Assembly (NCBI GenBank): GCA_907165275.2
Contig: OU015660.1
Coordinates: 10,604,501 to 10,668,500, forward strand
Source: Zygaena filipendulae
Lineage: Eukaryota > Arthropoda > Insecta > Lepidoptera > Zygaenidae
Length of the DNA stretch: 64,000 nucleotides
Reading direction: 5' to 3'
Shown: positions 22,440 through 35,041 of the stretch, piece after piece
How positions within the stretch are numbered: position 1 is the stretch's first letter
Layout of the letters: every line of letters begins with the position of its first letter
Notes under the pieces: generated by a model
The model's database searches: none
Told to the model about the DNA's origin: nothing
The model's input: the letters and a program-made list of their open reading frames with translations, nothing else
Made by a program: the position numbers and the translations under genes

Positions 22440-22725
22440 ATTTTCGTTGGTTGCACACCTCATCCTTTATACCTACTGTTAGAGATTGCCGTAAGAGCCT
22501 GTCCAGATGATGCGTCTTACGCTTGAGTCGAGAACGCGCGTGTTCCCGAGATACTAGAGTCACATAGATCCCGTCGCGCGTAAAACGCTTACAACGCGTC
22601 CGACTCTCGAGTCTCGACTCGCGCGTTCTCGACTCGCGCGTAAAACGCGTCATCTGGACAGGCTCTAAGGCATTAAGTTCTCCATTGTACCTTTTTGTGC
22701 AAAAATAATAAATAAACAGATAAAC
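22440..22725 (+). mobile_element. Retroposon 3' end interrupted by a Harbinger-like MITE
   Basis: Same short retroposon as at 21647 and 48867. Its GCCGTAAGGCATT motif is opened by a 171-bp MITE at 22495-22665. The right end has ...TTTTTGTGCAAAAATAATAA. Confidence 0.6.
22495..22665. mobile_element. PIF/Harbinger-like MITE, TAA target duplication
   Basis: Inverted ends GAGCCTGTCCAGATGA and TCATCTGGACAGGCTC, flanked by TAA at 22492-22494 and 22666-22668. The interior has many CGCG words (GTCGAGAACGCGCG, GACTCGCGCGTAAAACGC). Confidence 0.7.
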
Positions 22726-23611
22726 ATAATTTCAAGTCCAATTTCACAAATATAAAAAATATAAACAAATTAATCGACGTCAAGCCAGAACCAGCTGTGA
22801 TAGGCTAAGTCATAACTTAATAGAAAAACGTAAAAAAATAATCTTTAAAATTTATAAAATTTTGTATTAAAATTCCAAGTTTCCGCCTTACTTAGTTTTC
22901 GAGATAAACCTCTGTGACAAACGGAGATGGAGGGACGGACAGCGGAGTACCAACGGACACTAAAAGAGGTAAAAAACATACATACAACCGAATGCAGAAT
23001 CTCCTCCTTTTTGGAAGTCGGTTAAAAAATGATATCCTTCTCCTAATCCTAATCGTTACAAATACCTACTACATGTTATATAATGCGAATATTTTTGTTA
23101 GTTTTTAACGCTTTCACTTATTAACTACTCAATTGCAATGTAATCAATCAATCAATGCTGTAAATCTTTGTGTTGTAACAAATAAAGTTTATCAATTCAA
23201 TTCAATTAACAAACAATCATGCAATATTGCATACACATTGTCAGGTGGGCACAGGGTACTATTGGTCGAAGACTTCCTGCGAGAACTCCGAAAATAACAC
23301 GAGTGAAACCAGGGGGAACAGCTAGTATCATACTCGTGGATAATTTTATAAAATATGCACATACTGCACTGCACATATCTCTCATGCATGCAGTTGTGTG
23401 TAATCTTTAAAAACATTTGTTCTTGAGTTAACTCGTAGGTATTCTTCTTATTTTCGACGCCATTGCGCTCGGATCCTGCCAGGATGGTATCGCGTATGAA
23501 TTTTAAATAAACGTTTATTTTGCTTGTATAGAGTGCGCCCATTACACGTCGATGGGGGAGTTGAGTAACAAACAGTACACGGCTTTAAAAAATATACCCA
23601 TCTATATTTTA

Positions 23612-24133
23612 ACTAGCTATTCCCCGCGGTTTCACCCGCGCTAGTTTCGGTGATCTCTCAGGAAATCCGGGATAAAAGCACCCTATGTCCTTCTCTGTAC
23701 CCCTGACAATATGCATGTATGCAAAATGGGCATGTTGACTAATTTTTATTTTTTAGTCCGTCTTGTAGATTATTAAAAAATATTGGACACGTATTTTTTC
23801 TTTTTTTACGTAATCAAAAAATAACGGCGATATATTGAGTTGAAATTTCGCGTGACGTCACTATTCTGACAATTTGTATGGCGGTTTTGCGGTTAGTGAC
23901 GTCACGACCTCCTTATCCTAAACTTTAATGCGCTTTATCTCTGTATATTTTAATTTATTTAAAAAAGCAAAAAATACGTGTCTATTATTTTTTTATTTTC
24001 TAACTGACGGACTAATTAGAATTTTGATTTTCAATAGTAGTCAACATCCCTATTTCAGCTTGATCGGTTGAGCTGTTAAGGACTGAAAGCGTAACAGACA
24101 GACAGAGTTACTTTCGTATATTTTATAATATTA
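23612..24133 (-). mobile_element. Helitron-like copy split by MITE family S
   Basis: Left part CTAGCTATTCCCCGCGGTTT to about 23750 and right part from about 24036 (CAACATCCCTATTTC...GATCGGTTGAGC...ATAATATTAGTA) form one copy. The MITE at 23752-24035 lies between. Confidence 0.6.
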
Positions 24134-24359
24134 GTAAGAATTCGCACTAATATCTATCTATATACTTATAATAAAACTGTAGAGAGGTCAATTCTGTACA
24201 TTGTATACTATATATTCAAAATTAATATTGGAGGATGAATGGTGATCGATACTGATGCCAATAATGCAATCAGTTTTATATAACATAACGCTAAGACACA
24301 TAGGAGCTGAAGTGACGATAAATTTGAAGCAAGTCGGATGAAAATGCGCTTTCGAGCTC

Positions 24360-26479
24360 TTATCCTCGCATACGTTTACTCAATCACGCAAAAACGGCTG
24401 AACGGATTTGGATGAAATTTGGCATGCACGTTGTCAGGGGTACAGAGAAGGATATAGGGTACTTTTTATCCCGGAGTTCCCGCGGGAACTCCGGAATTAC
24501 CGCGGGTGAAACCATGGGGCACAGCTATTATAAAATAAATGTGAAAGTAAAATTTATTCTGCCTGTCTATCTGGCTGTTACATGTTTCACGACGTAACTA
24601 TAAAACCGATCATCATAGGTAGATAATGTACATACACGTTGTCAGGGGTACCGAAAAATATACAGGGCACTTTTAATCCCAGAATTTTCGCGGGAACTCC
24701 GAAACTGTAAGGTTTAAAATCGCAATTAAAAGTGCTATAAAGATTGCAAAATGTTTCTCGCAGCACTCGGCGGACACCGACGGAATCATCTGGAAACGAT
24801 AAAGTGTTTAAGTGCACATAAATACCACTGCTATACTGCGAAACTTATTGTCAAATACAGCACCGTAAAAAGCAAATTGATCCTTGTAACAAACCTTTAA
24901 CCATTTTTGACGACACAAAATTTTATTCGTATAAAACGCTGTCCCCCGCGGTTTCACCTGCGGTAATTTCGGAGTTTCCGCGGGAATTCCGGAATAAAAC
25001 GTACCCTATGTCCTTCTCTGTAACCCTGACAACGGGTATGCAAAATTTGATGGTGATCAGATGGTGACGACTTAAGATAGTTATGTATCCGGTCAAAACT
25101 AGGTGCAGCAGTTGCATGATAAAAAGATAGTCGTAGTGCGAGGAATAAAAATATTATAATCCTACTAAACTACTATTATACTATATTATATTATTACTAA
25201 ATTACTATTCTAAATGTAAAAGTGTAGATGTTTGGACGTTTGTTACTCAATAACGCAAAAACGGCTGAACGGATTAGGATGAAATTTGGCATGCACGTTG
25301 TCAGGGGTACAGAGAAGGACATAGGGTACTTTTTATCCCGGAATTCCCGCGAGAACTCCGAAATCACCGCGGGTGAAACCGCGGGGCATAGCTAGTATGA
25401 TATAATATTGAAACCCGTATGAAAATTAGCCCCGATACAATCGGCTATCGAAGGAGAAGATCGAGCAATCGGAGCCACAGACTTAAGCTAGTTACGATAT
25501 AGGTAGGTATATGGGACGACCTTTGCCTAACATAATACTCAACATAATACAACAGGTTCACACGTACTTACAAACATCCTCCACACCTGTGACGACCCTG
25601 TAAAGTACATAAGACCAAAATGTGCCTTATGTGTTAGAGGTGTGGGAAAAAATATTTCGTCTGGTGAACTTATACAAATTTTGGAGATACGTCGCTCATC
25701 ATATTTGGACATAGATAAGCAATAGTGTGTTAACCCACACTGGAGAAATTTTGAGTAAATCGTGTTTTAAAATTAGAAGTGCCATTTTGTGTCAACATTT
25801 TTTATGTTCTATATTTAGTTACATATTTAAGCAATGTAGTAAGGTAAACACATAATTAAAAAACGTTCCTTAACTCTCAATAAATCGTTCTGAATCAATA
25901 ACTTAATTTTGTGGGTTAACATGTTATTGCTTATCTGCGTCCATTTAGGTATACGTACATAGGCACTTTGATCGCGAGTTACCCTTTTTGTTACACACTC
26001 TATACATAGCACCTGGTACCTAGGTACCACTCTTACCAGGCGATGTTTTACATTTTTGTCAAAGACTTAAATACCCTTAATTATATACATAGGATAAAAT
26101 TGTGCTGAAACCAGTCCTGGGGCCGTATTTTTGAATCGCCCGAATTACTTTCGCACACGGAATCGCGAATTTACACATGAATGCTCATACATTTTTTAAG
26201 TATTCATGTGTGAATTTTGCGATTCCGTGTGCGAAAAGTAATTCGAGCGATTCAAAAATATAACCCCTGGAGAATATAATCCTACTAATATTATAAATGT
26301 GAAAGTGCGGATGTTTGGATGTTTGTTACCTCGATCACGCAAAAACGGCTGCACAGATTTGGATGAAATTTAGCATGCACGTTGTCTGGGGTACAAAGAA
26401 GGACATAGGGTACTTTTTATCCCGGAATTCTCGCGGGAACTCCGAAATTACCGTGGGTGAAACCGCGGGGCACACCTAG
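24360..26479. mobile_element. Cluster of Helitron-like copies
   Basis: Separate copies at about 24360-24527 (+), 24600-24712 (+, truncated), 24940-25060 (-), 25195-25396 (+) and 26280-26479 (+, TC start and CTAG end both clear). Also in this stretch: TIR family P at 25705-25943 and a palindromic MITE at 26119-26270. Confidence 0.55.
26119..26270. mobile_element. Palindromic MITE, ~150 bp
   Basis: Arms GGGGCCGTATTTTTGAATCG... and ...CGATTCAAAAATATAACCCC are inverted over about 60 bases, including CGCACACGGAATCGC. Confidence 0.65.
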
Positions 26480-27325
26480 TCCACATATAAAGGAACATCA
26501 CTAAGCTATGGTATATTATTTCATACCAGATGTTCTCCTTGTGGCTTTACCCGCGGCAGTTTAGGAATTCCCATCGGAGCTCTTTATGGTATATCAGGAT
26601 GGACTAAGGTCCATATAGGTCTCCTATTTTATTTATTTATTTATTTATTCTTTATTGCACAGTGTGTACAAATGGCGAACTTAATGCCTTAACTACACTA
26701 TCTACTCATAACTATATAGATACACCATAGCTTCACCCGCATGAATTTCAGTATTCCCTCGAGAACTGTTTGTTCCAACTATAGTATAATTTTCTATTAC
26801 TATGATTTGGTCTTTTCTTTATAATATTAGTGTAGACAAACTGTTTTATGCTTGGATTTTCGAGATCTTGAAACAGACGTCCATTTTAATGCATTTAATG
26901 ATTTCGTACAATACGTCTCTAATGGAGCTTGAGTGAACTGAAAAGTCTGCTACGCGGCGGGCGCGAGGCACTCGTGTTGTGGTACTTTATTATATGTATA
27001 GCTAGAAAGTTGTTAATTAAATTCTCCACAATGCGTGTAGAGTGGAATACCTGTCTGCTTTCCGAACATTAATTTAAGCGTTTTCCGATAGTTACCTACC
27101 TACCTATTGTAGACTTAGAGATGACTTTCCACAAGTAGGTTTGTATAAAACTGACAATAACGGCTTCTCAAGGTAAAAACAGTTTTGATATTTACATTTT
27201 GCTGGCAAGTTTATGTGCTACAGAAGTATTGTGACAAAATATCATAAAATAAATTGTCGTATATTTATGTTTCAATCGTTTTTTTTTTAATTCTAATATT
27301 ATAAAATACTAGCTGTTCTTAACAG

Positions 27326-28170
27326 TAGTGTTGCCACCTTTTTTTGGAAAAAATATAGTATTTTTCCGAAAAAAATGTGCAAAAATATGGTATTTTTGGG
27401 AAATGCAAGGAAAAAATAGTACAAAAATATTTCGTAATCCTTATGTATTGGGCAGCATTCATCCACAAATTATTGCTAGTTTGACAGTTGACGTTTTGTT
27501 GCCGGGTATGCATTTCGTTCTTAAACTTGCCCGTGCTGCGCTGCGGGTGCTTTCCAGACCAGTCACAGCTGTTAATATAAAAAAGCGGGACAGTCATACA
27601 AATATAGTATGTTTCGTACTATATTATTTTTCTATAATATATAGTACAACTAGGTGTCCCCCGCGATTTCATCCGCGGTAATTTCGGAGTTCCCGCGGAG
27701 GTTGCGGGAAAAAGTACTCTATGTCCTTCAGTTCCCCAGGGAATTCCGGGATAAAAACTATCCTATCTTTTAAGTTGGACCATATTATAAACGGTTGCAA
27801 AATTTTATCAAAATCCGTTCAGTAGTTTCGGAGTCCATCGCGGACAAACAACGTGACACGTGATTTATATATATTAGACTAGCTGTCCCCCGCGATTTCA
27901 TCCGCGGTAATTTCGGAGTTCCCGCGGAGGTTGCGGGAAAAAGTACTCTATGTCCTTCAGTTCCCGAGGGAATTCCGGGATAAAAACTATCCTATCTTTT
28001 AAGTTGAATCATATTATAAACGGTTGCAAAATTTTATCAAAATCCGTTCAGTAGTTTCGGAGTCCATCGCGGACAAACAACGTGACACGTGATTTATATA
28101 TATTAGATTAACTGAAATATAGTACGATACTATATAATAGAGTACGGGTGGCAACCCTTATGCTAGTGAT
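27326..28170. mobile_element. TIR-type element carrying two Helitron-like copies in tandem
   Basis: Outer ends AGTGTTGCCACCTTTTT and GGGTGGCAACCCT are inverted. At 27650-27877 and 27885-28108 lie two nearly identical minus-strand Helitron-like copies, head to tail (period about 233 bp). Confidence 0.55.
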
Positions 28171-28180
28171 GAGTAGGTGC

Positions 28181-28345
28181 TGAGACGTGGTCGCTCGTTA
28201 TGCCTGGGTCTGGCATGAGAAAGCTCAAGGAGTTTAGTTGCGGGATGGTATCAGAAATGAGGAAATCCGCAGGCAAACCAAGGCTGCCGACATAGTCCGA
28301 AGAATAGCAAACCTCAAGTAACAGCAGACGGGGCACATCGCTTAA
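28181..28345 (+). pseudogene. RTE-type LINE reverse transcriptase C-terminal relic
   Basis: The frame reads ...TKAADIVRRIANLK, stop, QQTGHIA. This matches the C-terminal pattern (RxKxADIxRRxxxLKWQWAGHI) of RTE-like ORF proteins, with the two Trp codons lost. Decayed and without function. Confidence 0.5.
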
Positions 28346-30667
28346 ATAACTGATGATTAATAAATTTGTGTAACTATATTGGTTGAAATATAACGATAAT
28401 TGTTGGGAGTATCAGAAAAAGTCAAGCCGCCAGGGGCATTGTCAGGGATTACAGAAAAGGACACAGGGTAGGTTTATCCCGGAATTCCTGGGGAAACTTC
28501 GAAATTAACGCGGGTGAAACCACGGGCAACAGCTACCTAATTTAAAACAAAAGAAATATTTAAAAATCACAAGTATAGTATTTCATTATCTGTTACAGGT
28601 CACACCTCACAACCGATAGATTGTGTTTGTGCAAAATATCGCTTCGCAGTTTGTGCATTGTTATTTGCCCGACCTGATTCCGTTTTATACCAATTTTCGC
28701 AAGTATTCCTTGCAGCTATTTATTGACTGTATTTTGCCTAGAAACATTTACCCGACTGAGAGTTATTCGTATCTATTAGCTGCTGGTGAATATTTTATGC
28801 ATAAAATAAAGTAGAAGCAAGATTGGATACGTAGTACGTACCTGTATATACGACAGTGACCTATCAAACAATGATTTTAATTAACACCAAATATAATCAC
28901 TCTACTAGAGGAGGTTGCCTATGAAAAATAGCTTTCAGCAATACTTATAGGTCACCTCATTGTAAATACGTATCCATATGTTTTGTGTTTTTCTAAATAT
29001 GTTTTTTACTGTGTGTGTGCGCAATAAAGTATATTTGAATTTGAATTTCAATAATATACTGAGTATTCACCTCGGTTTTTATTTTATTTAATTTATTTAA
29101 CATAATTAACTGCATGAAATTTGAGACTGCCTCGGGAATTTTTTAAACAGTAATATAACACTCAGGGATACTGTAGCTTCGTATCAAAGTATGGAAGAAT
29201 TTTTAGAATTGGTTTAGTAGTTACAAAAATACTCTACGTATATATATATCCAAATCTACAAATTTTATCTTTTTATAATATTTAGTAGCTCCTAGAAACT
29301 CCACAAAACAAAACTTACTATGTTTATTTTTTTCTACGGGACCGATTGTGAATTTGGTCCGAACCCTGTCAATCTCCTTCAAATTGTGTAAGGTACATTG
29401 TCATTATTATTTAAAATGATTACCTACATTTTTAATTTTATTCACTAGTCCACGTAAACACCATATTATTCAAAGCTGATGCGAGAACATTGTTTACATA
29501 CAAATACCATACTAAGAATTTCGTAGCGTGAATGCTACGAGCGCGTAGCTACGTATAACCTGCGTAGCACCGCGTAGCCTGCCCTCTTAATATAGGCAGT
29601 ATACTCAACTGTCAAGTGGTAGGTATTCAGAGTTATTCACTCCATGACGCGTATTGCAAGCTTTCATAATTTATTAATCGTCAATTTTACACCAATAAAA
29701 AAATGTTATGTTCTAATTTCCCTTTACCTATATTACCTATTATTTTATTGGAGTAGTCTAGTATATGGTATCCTACTTATTCCGAAGAAATAATCCTCTT
29801 AATATTATGAATGCGAATTTGAGTTTATTTGTTACGTTTTCGTGGCTCTACCTACTCAACCCTGGAAAATGTCATGGACATAGGTTATTTTTTATCCCGG
29901 AATTTTTGCGGGAACTCCGAGACTACAGGGTAGGTAGGTAGTATTTAAATAGGTCAAATTTTGGTGATGAAATCAGAGAATTCTGAGATTTTAATTTCGT
30001 CTATTTTTTTATTTTTTATTTTTTACACAAACGTCGTATTCGAACCGCAGTTGACGCTCTGGCTACTCATGACGTATTCCGGGACGTTACAGAGAGGGCG
30101 CCACCCCGTCTTTTAGCCCGCGTTTCCTCTCGGTTATTTGTCGCGTGCCATTAGAACTTAGCTAAGTGTTGTTAAATTCACTTTTATTCCAGACAACTGA
30201 CAAGTATTATAATTTTCTAAACACTCTTTCATAATGTACATCTAAAATCACTGGTTTTATATAGATAAAGCAGCTGTTAACAACACGCGTGCGCTTTAAG
30301 CTAAAACCCACTAGTTGGTCAGTTTTCCTCATTATTTTAGATATTACTATCTAGTACTACTTTATAAATTTTTATCTACTTTGTGACCGTTTTCCGCAAC
30401 CTACGTTTCGGGAAGTATTATAATATTATCTGTGGTTAAGGACTAAGGTAAAGTACCGACTCAAGTAGGTACCTACCTTATCTTAGCGCCCTCACAAGAG
30501 TGTGTTTAAAAACATCGTATGATGCACGCGCATTATGGCTATACACACTCGGCTACACTACCGCGTCCTCGCTTCCGGCTCAGGCGCTAATTCCGCCTCG
30601 TGAGTTATAACCAAAATTACGCATTTGTATCGTAATGTAGGTACTATTATTATCACCTGTGTTTCAG

Positions 30668-30723
30668 GTGATCTGTTGTGGGCAGCAGACGGCCACGTCG
30701 CAATCACACATGCTGACGATATG
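30668..30723 (+). other. Splice-flanked 56-nt segment, possible small or untranslated exon
   Basis: Preceded by a pyrimidine-rich acceptor (TATCACCTGTGTTTCAG) and followed by ATG then GTTAGT, an acceptable donor. The segment is GC-rich relative to its surroundings. It could be a 5' exon of the signal-peptide gene whose start codon lies about 0.9 kb downstream, or a coincidence. Two reading frames are open and neither is recognisable. Confidence 0.2.
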
Positions 30724-30881
30724 GTTAGTTTTAAATATAATATTATAATACTTAAATAAATAATTATTAAGTATCTAGGTAGATAGGTCTTATTCATTTC
30801 TTCACGAGCTTGTTTGCTTGATTGAACATGTCTTGTAATTACATACTTTTCGGACTCTGTTTTCTTTAAGAAAGCCACATG

Positions 30882-31150
30882 CATAATCCTTACCAATATT
30901 ATCAATGCGAAAGTGAGTTTATTTGTTTGTTACGCTTCCATGCCTTAACGGCTCAACCGATCCTCATGAAATTTTGCATACACGCTTGTCAGGGATACAG
31001 AGAAGGTCATAGGGTACTTTTTATCCCGAATGGAACCGCGGGAAACAGCTAGTAATATTATAAATACGAAAGTCTTTAACTTTTTCAACCACTACTCAAC
31101 CGATCGTTATGAAATCTGCGTACAGGGATACAGAGAAGGATAAGTACGTC
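30882..31150 (+). mobile_element. Two Helitron-like copies head to tail
   Basis: The first runs from AATCCTTACCAATATT to GGGAAACAGCTAG (31052), lacking part of the usual hairpin. The second begins at once with TAATATTATAAATACGAAAG and is truncated near 31145. Confidence 0.55.
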
Positions 31151-31639
31151 AAGCTTTTAGAACTTTTACACTAGCGCCATCTGTTATTTTTTTTTCGACT
31201 ACGTTAGTATCCAGGAAAATGTGTTTTCACAAGTCGTTCGAGGTTTGTACGTAAAGTTCAGTCACCACCCGTTTGATGGCGCTGATCAATTTTTCAGTCT
31301 GATTATTAGCGGATGATAAATAATTTTGATGAAAAGTGGCCAAAGTTGAGTTCTGACTTGAAATAATAAATTTTATATTCATTCGTTTATTCGGAAAAAC
31401 AAAAATTACAGTTATTTACTATGAAAAGATGACATTATTCAAATAGTAACACATTATCCAATGTGTTTATGTTATTTGAATAAAATAAAATAAAATTAAA
31501 CAAAGTTACGGTCTCTATGATCTAATAAAATAAAATGTGGCAAAGATCAATAAAGTTTAATTTTGTTTATTAATGTATACCTGGGGAACTAAATGAGTGG
31601 TACTTATAATAAATTACTATATACCTTTACAATACGCAG

Positions 31640-31735
31640 GACACAGTATGGCCGCGGCACATTGGCTCAACTCGCTGGGATGCCTGTCGCTGTTGCTGTT
31701 ATGTTTCTTCACCACTACTCTTCAAGTCACAAGCG
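31640..31735 (+). CDS. Signal-peptide exon of an unidentified secreted or membrane protein (partial gene)
   Basis: The exon follows an acceptor (TTTACAATACGCAG at 31626-31639). The ATG is at 31648-31650 and the exon ends at 31735 before a consensus donor GGTAAGTAG. Translation begins MAAAHWLNSLGC, followed by a hydrophobic core LSLLLLCFF and a polar TTTLQVTS, a textbook secretion signal with a likely cleavage site near the end of the exon. Third codon positions are mostly G or C, unlike the AT-rich flanks, so this frame looks coding. One base (G) is carried over the junction. An intron-bearing 5' UTR is implied by the upstream acceptor; a candidate piece lies at 30668-30723. The mature protein cannot be identified from this exon. 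Confidence 0.5.
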
Positions 31736-33300
31736 GTAAGTAGTAGAAATAAGATTTTTTTTTTCTATTAATGTTTTAAAAAGGTCAAATTAAAGAAAGT
31801 ATAAAATCCGACCAAAAATATTTTTTACGTAAAATATTGCCAAGACGAGACCATAATTATGACTCGCCCTGTCAAAAAGTTATCAGATCACATGTAGAGC
31901 CAAGCTTCTAACTCTAAACACCCTAACTCTACAAGGCCTAACTTCATAAACTCTACACCTTAGTCAAAATATGTGACTTGGACGGCGGTAGGTACCCTCA
32001 GAATCAGTGAGTCGGTGATGAAATCAGGGGTTTTTAGATATCAAAAAAATTTAAAGTGTAAGAGCTATGCAATTACAACTTTATGATTAATAAGTTCGCT
32101 ATTGACAACATATCCCTATAATTTTGTTTATCCGATCTAATCCAAACCCAAGTTATACCTAAGGGTTCAAAAAACGAAGAAGCGCTTCGAGAAATTCTAG
32201 AGCCCTTGCGCTTCGCTTGGCTCGTCTTGGCGGGGGCACTACCGTGGCCTAAGATAACATTCCGTCTGCGTTCCGAAACACACTTCAAAACATATACTAA
32301 TTTTGGGTGAGAATTGTATCTTCACCACAAATTACGACATATCCATATATTTCTGGAGTATCTTTTAATAATACAATATTTATAGGATGACACTAAACTC
32401 TCAGTCAGTCAGTATGTAGTGTTAAAAGTGATAAAATAATGTAATATTAGATTAGATCTATAGAAGAAGAAGAAAGCAATGACATTATATTTCAAACTCC
32501 AATTTTCATTGTTTATGACGATTTTGTGTGGCACTTTTCGCGTAACACACGTCCGCTCCCACGTCTCTAATGATGATAGGGTGGGTACTTATAACAAAAG
32601 AGCCTTTGAATCTTTTATCCGCCACTCGAGCGAATGCATTTCGGCTACATAATGACTGCTCTTAGTGTGTAAACGTAGCGATTATGCTGTAATATTTTAA
32701 GACGCTCAACTTTTAATTCACCTCTGAGTACGTTTTAACTGAAATGTTGGTTAGAATATACCATGTCTCATCAGGTTTTTACACCACTTTTAGACTAAGT
32801 AGCAATTCAATTCGGAAAATAATAACAGTGTCAGTGAAGTAAGTGACAGACGTTTTATTTCACGCAATTAAGAGATGATAAGATAAGCTGACCACTGCTT
32901 AACAGATGTGTACATATTACATAGGTACATCACTAGCGTCAAACATCTTCCAAATGAGTATTAAGTGGAGTTAGGCACAGATGTATGTATATGGGTAATA
33001 TGCGTATCTATTGATAGGCATTTCCCTACACAAATCCAGTTCAACTGAACATTTTTAAACTGTCGTCGATTACAAATTTTATCAATTTCATTCGATTTTA
33101 TAGCTTTTTATTTGCAACTGTTCAAAATTAAAAAACACAATTATCACAGTAGGTACTTCTCATTATGGTTTACTTTAGGTATTTTTGGATTATATTTTTT
33201 AAATAATTTTTTTTATCGGATTTTTTTCAGTGACTTTTAGTGTGTCAATGAGTGCTATCTATCACAATTTTTATCTGAATCATAATAACATACATTTTAG

Positions 33301-33465
33301 TGTATAGATATCCCAGAGGTACGATTTTATGGTATCAGAAATTCATCTGCGAAGTGTCTACATCGCATGGCACAAGGATACCCTCTTCGGGACTGGTGTC
33401 CTGCGAGATGGATAGCGGTGTACTGCTTTCGTGCGTTAAAATTGTATTTTCCGTCCCACTCCGAG
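33301..33465 (+). CDS. Possible second coding exon downstream of the signal peptide
   Basis: 165-nt open segment between TACATTTTAG (acceptor) and GAGGTAGGA (donor). The G left over from 31735 plus TG gives Val and continues an open frame of 55 codons, again leaving one base over. The frame contains three or four Cys, with FICEVSTSHGTRIPSS and GLVSCEMDSGVLLSC readable, as expected for an extracellular domain. I do not recognise the family. Phase agreement has a one-in-three chance of being accidental, and no third exon with matching phase was found, so the assignment is tentative. Confidence 0.3.
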
Positions 33466-34446
33466 GTAGGAAAAGCGATCAATAAGGATTCAGATTGTAA
33501 ATTCGAGTAAGACTACTCTACTTTAAAATATTAATATAGTGCAACAGAAGTTGGTTAAAATGAGCAAGCTTCGTTGTATTTTTGGGTCCATGATCGACCA
33601 AAATAAGTAGGAATGTAAAATTAAAATACCTACCCTATCGTTTATGCCTAATGAGTGTCTCATGACATTTTAAATTTGTTGTGTATTTGTTAGTCTATGG
33701 CATTATTATAACGCTCAGAACAATATTAGTTATTCTTCTGAGTTTAGACAATGAGTTTTACTCTGAGGTTTTAGTCGAGAGTCGAGAGTGATTTCAAGTT
33801 CAAATAAAAAAAACACTTCTATATAATGTTAACTGAATTTTTTTTAGTCCGTCTTGTAGATTAATAAAAAATATTGGACACGTATTTTTTCTTTTTTTAC
33901 TTAATCAAATAATAATAACGGCAATAATTGGGTTGAAATTTTTTCCAAAATGACCTAAGTGATCTTTCATATTTCTTTCTCTAATATTTGAAATTAAGCC
34001 CAGTCACTCATTTATTTGAGATTGTTTATCGCTTTGTCACGGATTAAAATATTATTATAGAGGTATAACGTAGCTCCTTCTAAATATACGTAGGTCCTCA
34101 AAGTCACTGACTTAAAATGCGATGTGCTTTGTCCCGCGGTTTCACCTGCGTGAGTTTCGAAATTCCCGCAGGAACTCCAAAGCAGCTTAAACTTTTTATG
34201 ACATCAGCTAATTAGCAGTGAAAGTCCCGTCAAAATCGGTCCCACCGTTTCCTTGATTCACCCGCGCGAGTTTCGGAATTCGCGCAAGAACTCCAAACTT
34301 CTTTCATAAGAACCTAAGAATAACAAACACAAAAAGAACAGAATTACCGAAAATGGTCGCGCGTGATGCCGTGTCCAAGAGGAGTAGGAATTTATGTTTA
34401 TATACTTATACCTACTTAATTTTATTAGACTCGATTTTAGAATATA

Positions 34447-35041
34447 AAGGGTCTTTCAATAGGGACGGGTCGATGTTGGCAGCCTGTGGCGGCCATGTTG
34501 TTTTAACGTCGTCTTTCTAACCTATATTTTTTTATTCAGTTAGTAATGCCAAATCACCATGGCAAGTTACACGGTTGAGCAACACGTCCAAATGTTAAAA
34601 ATGTATTACCAAAATGAGTGTTCGTTAGTGCAAACGTTACGTGCATTGCGCCCATTTTACGGCAGACGAGGTGGTCCTTCAAAGTCGACTCTCCAACGTT
34701 TGGTGGCCAAATTCGACTTATCACCTTTAGACTTTTTTTTGTGGGGTTTTCTTAAGTCGCAGGTCTATACCAATAAGCCACAATCGACCGATGCCCTTAA
34801 AGTCAACATAGCTCAGGCTATCGCTGAAATTCAACCCGAACTATGCGGCAGAGTTGTTGAACATTGGACAACTCGAATTCGTGCCACCGTGAGAAGCCGC
34901 GGCGGACATTTAAACGATGTGATTTTCCACACATAATGGCATATATAGCTCTTTCAAATAAAAAAAAAAAATCGTTAAAATCTCACACACGGCCTTTTTT
35001 ATTTCATGTCAAAATCGACCCGTCCTTATTGAAAGACCCTT
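34447..35041 (+). mobile_element. Mariner-like element with internal deletion, TA target sites
   Basis: Ends AAGGGTCTTTCAATAGGGAC and GTCCTTATTGAAAGACCCTT are inverted and flanked by TA (34445-34446 and 35042-35043). It carries the shortened transposase frame 34559-34936. Too short for an autonomous Tc1/mariner element. Confidence 0.8.
34559..34936 (+). pseudogene. Internally deleted mariner-family transposase, 125 codons, frame intact
   Basis: Residues 1-56 are an N-terminal helix-turn-helix (YTVEQHVQMLKMYY...SKSTLQRLVAKF), as in DUF4817-type mariner transposases. At residue 57 the frame jumps to the C-terminal end of the catalytic domain (DLSPLDFFLWGFLKSQVY..., INRATVR-like tail). The catalytic Asp residues and more than half the protein are missing, yet the frame across the deletion stays open, so a DNA-binding-only product is conceivable. 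It has an ATG start and a stop before the right TIR. Confidence 0.75.

Larger units (their letters stand above)
20641..30667. other. Repeat-rich non-coding stretch
   Basis: No exon supported. Besides the elements listed separately: a LINE tail with (TTCAA)n at 23130-23205, a retroposon tail at 26625-26695 (-), a LINE tail with (TTTGAAT)n near 29010-29045, and a perfect 14-bp hairpin at 21805-21836. The remainder is unremarkable AT-rich DNA. Confidence 0.45.

Noticed and set aside
25650..25660. Possible fifth mini-palindrome arm (ATTTCGTCTG)
   Set aside because: Only 10 of 12 bases match and there is no flanking 8-bp repeat; could be chance.
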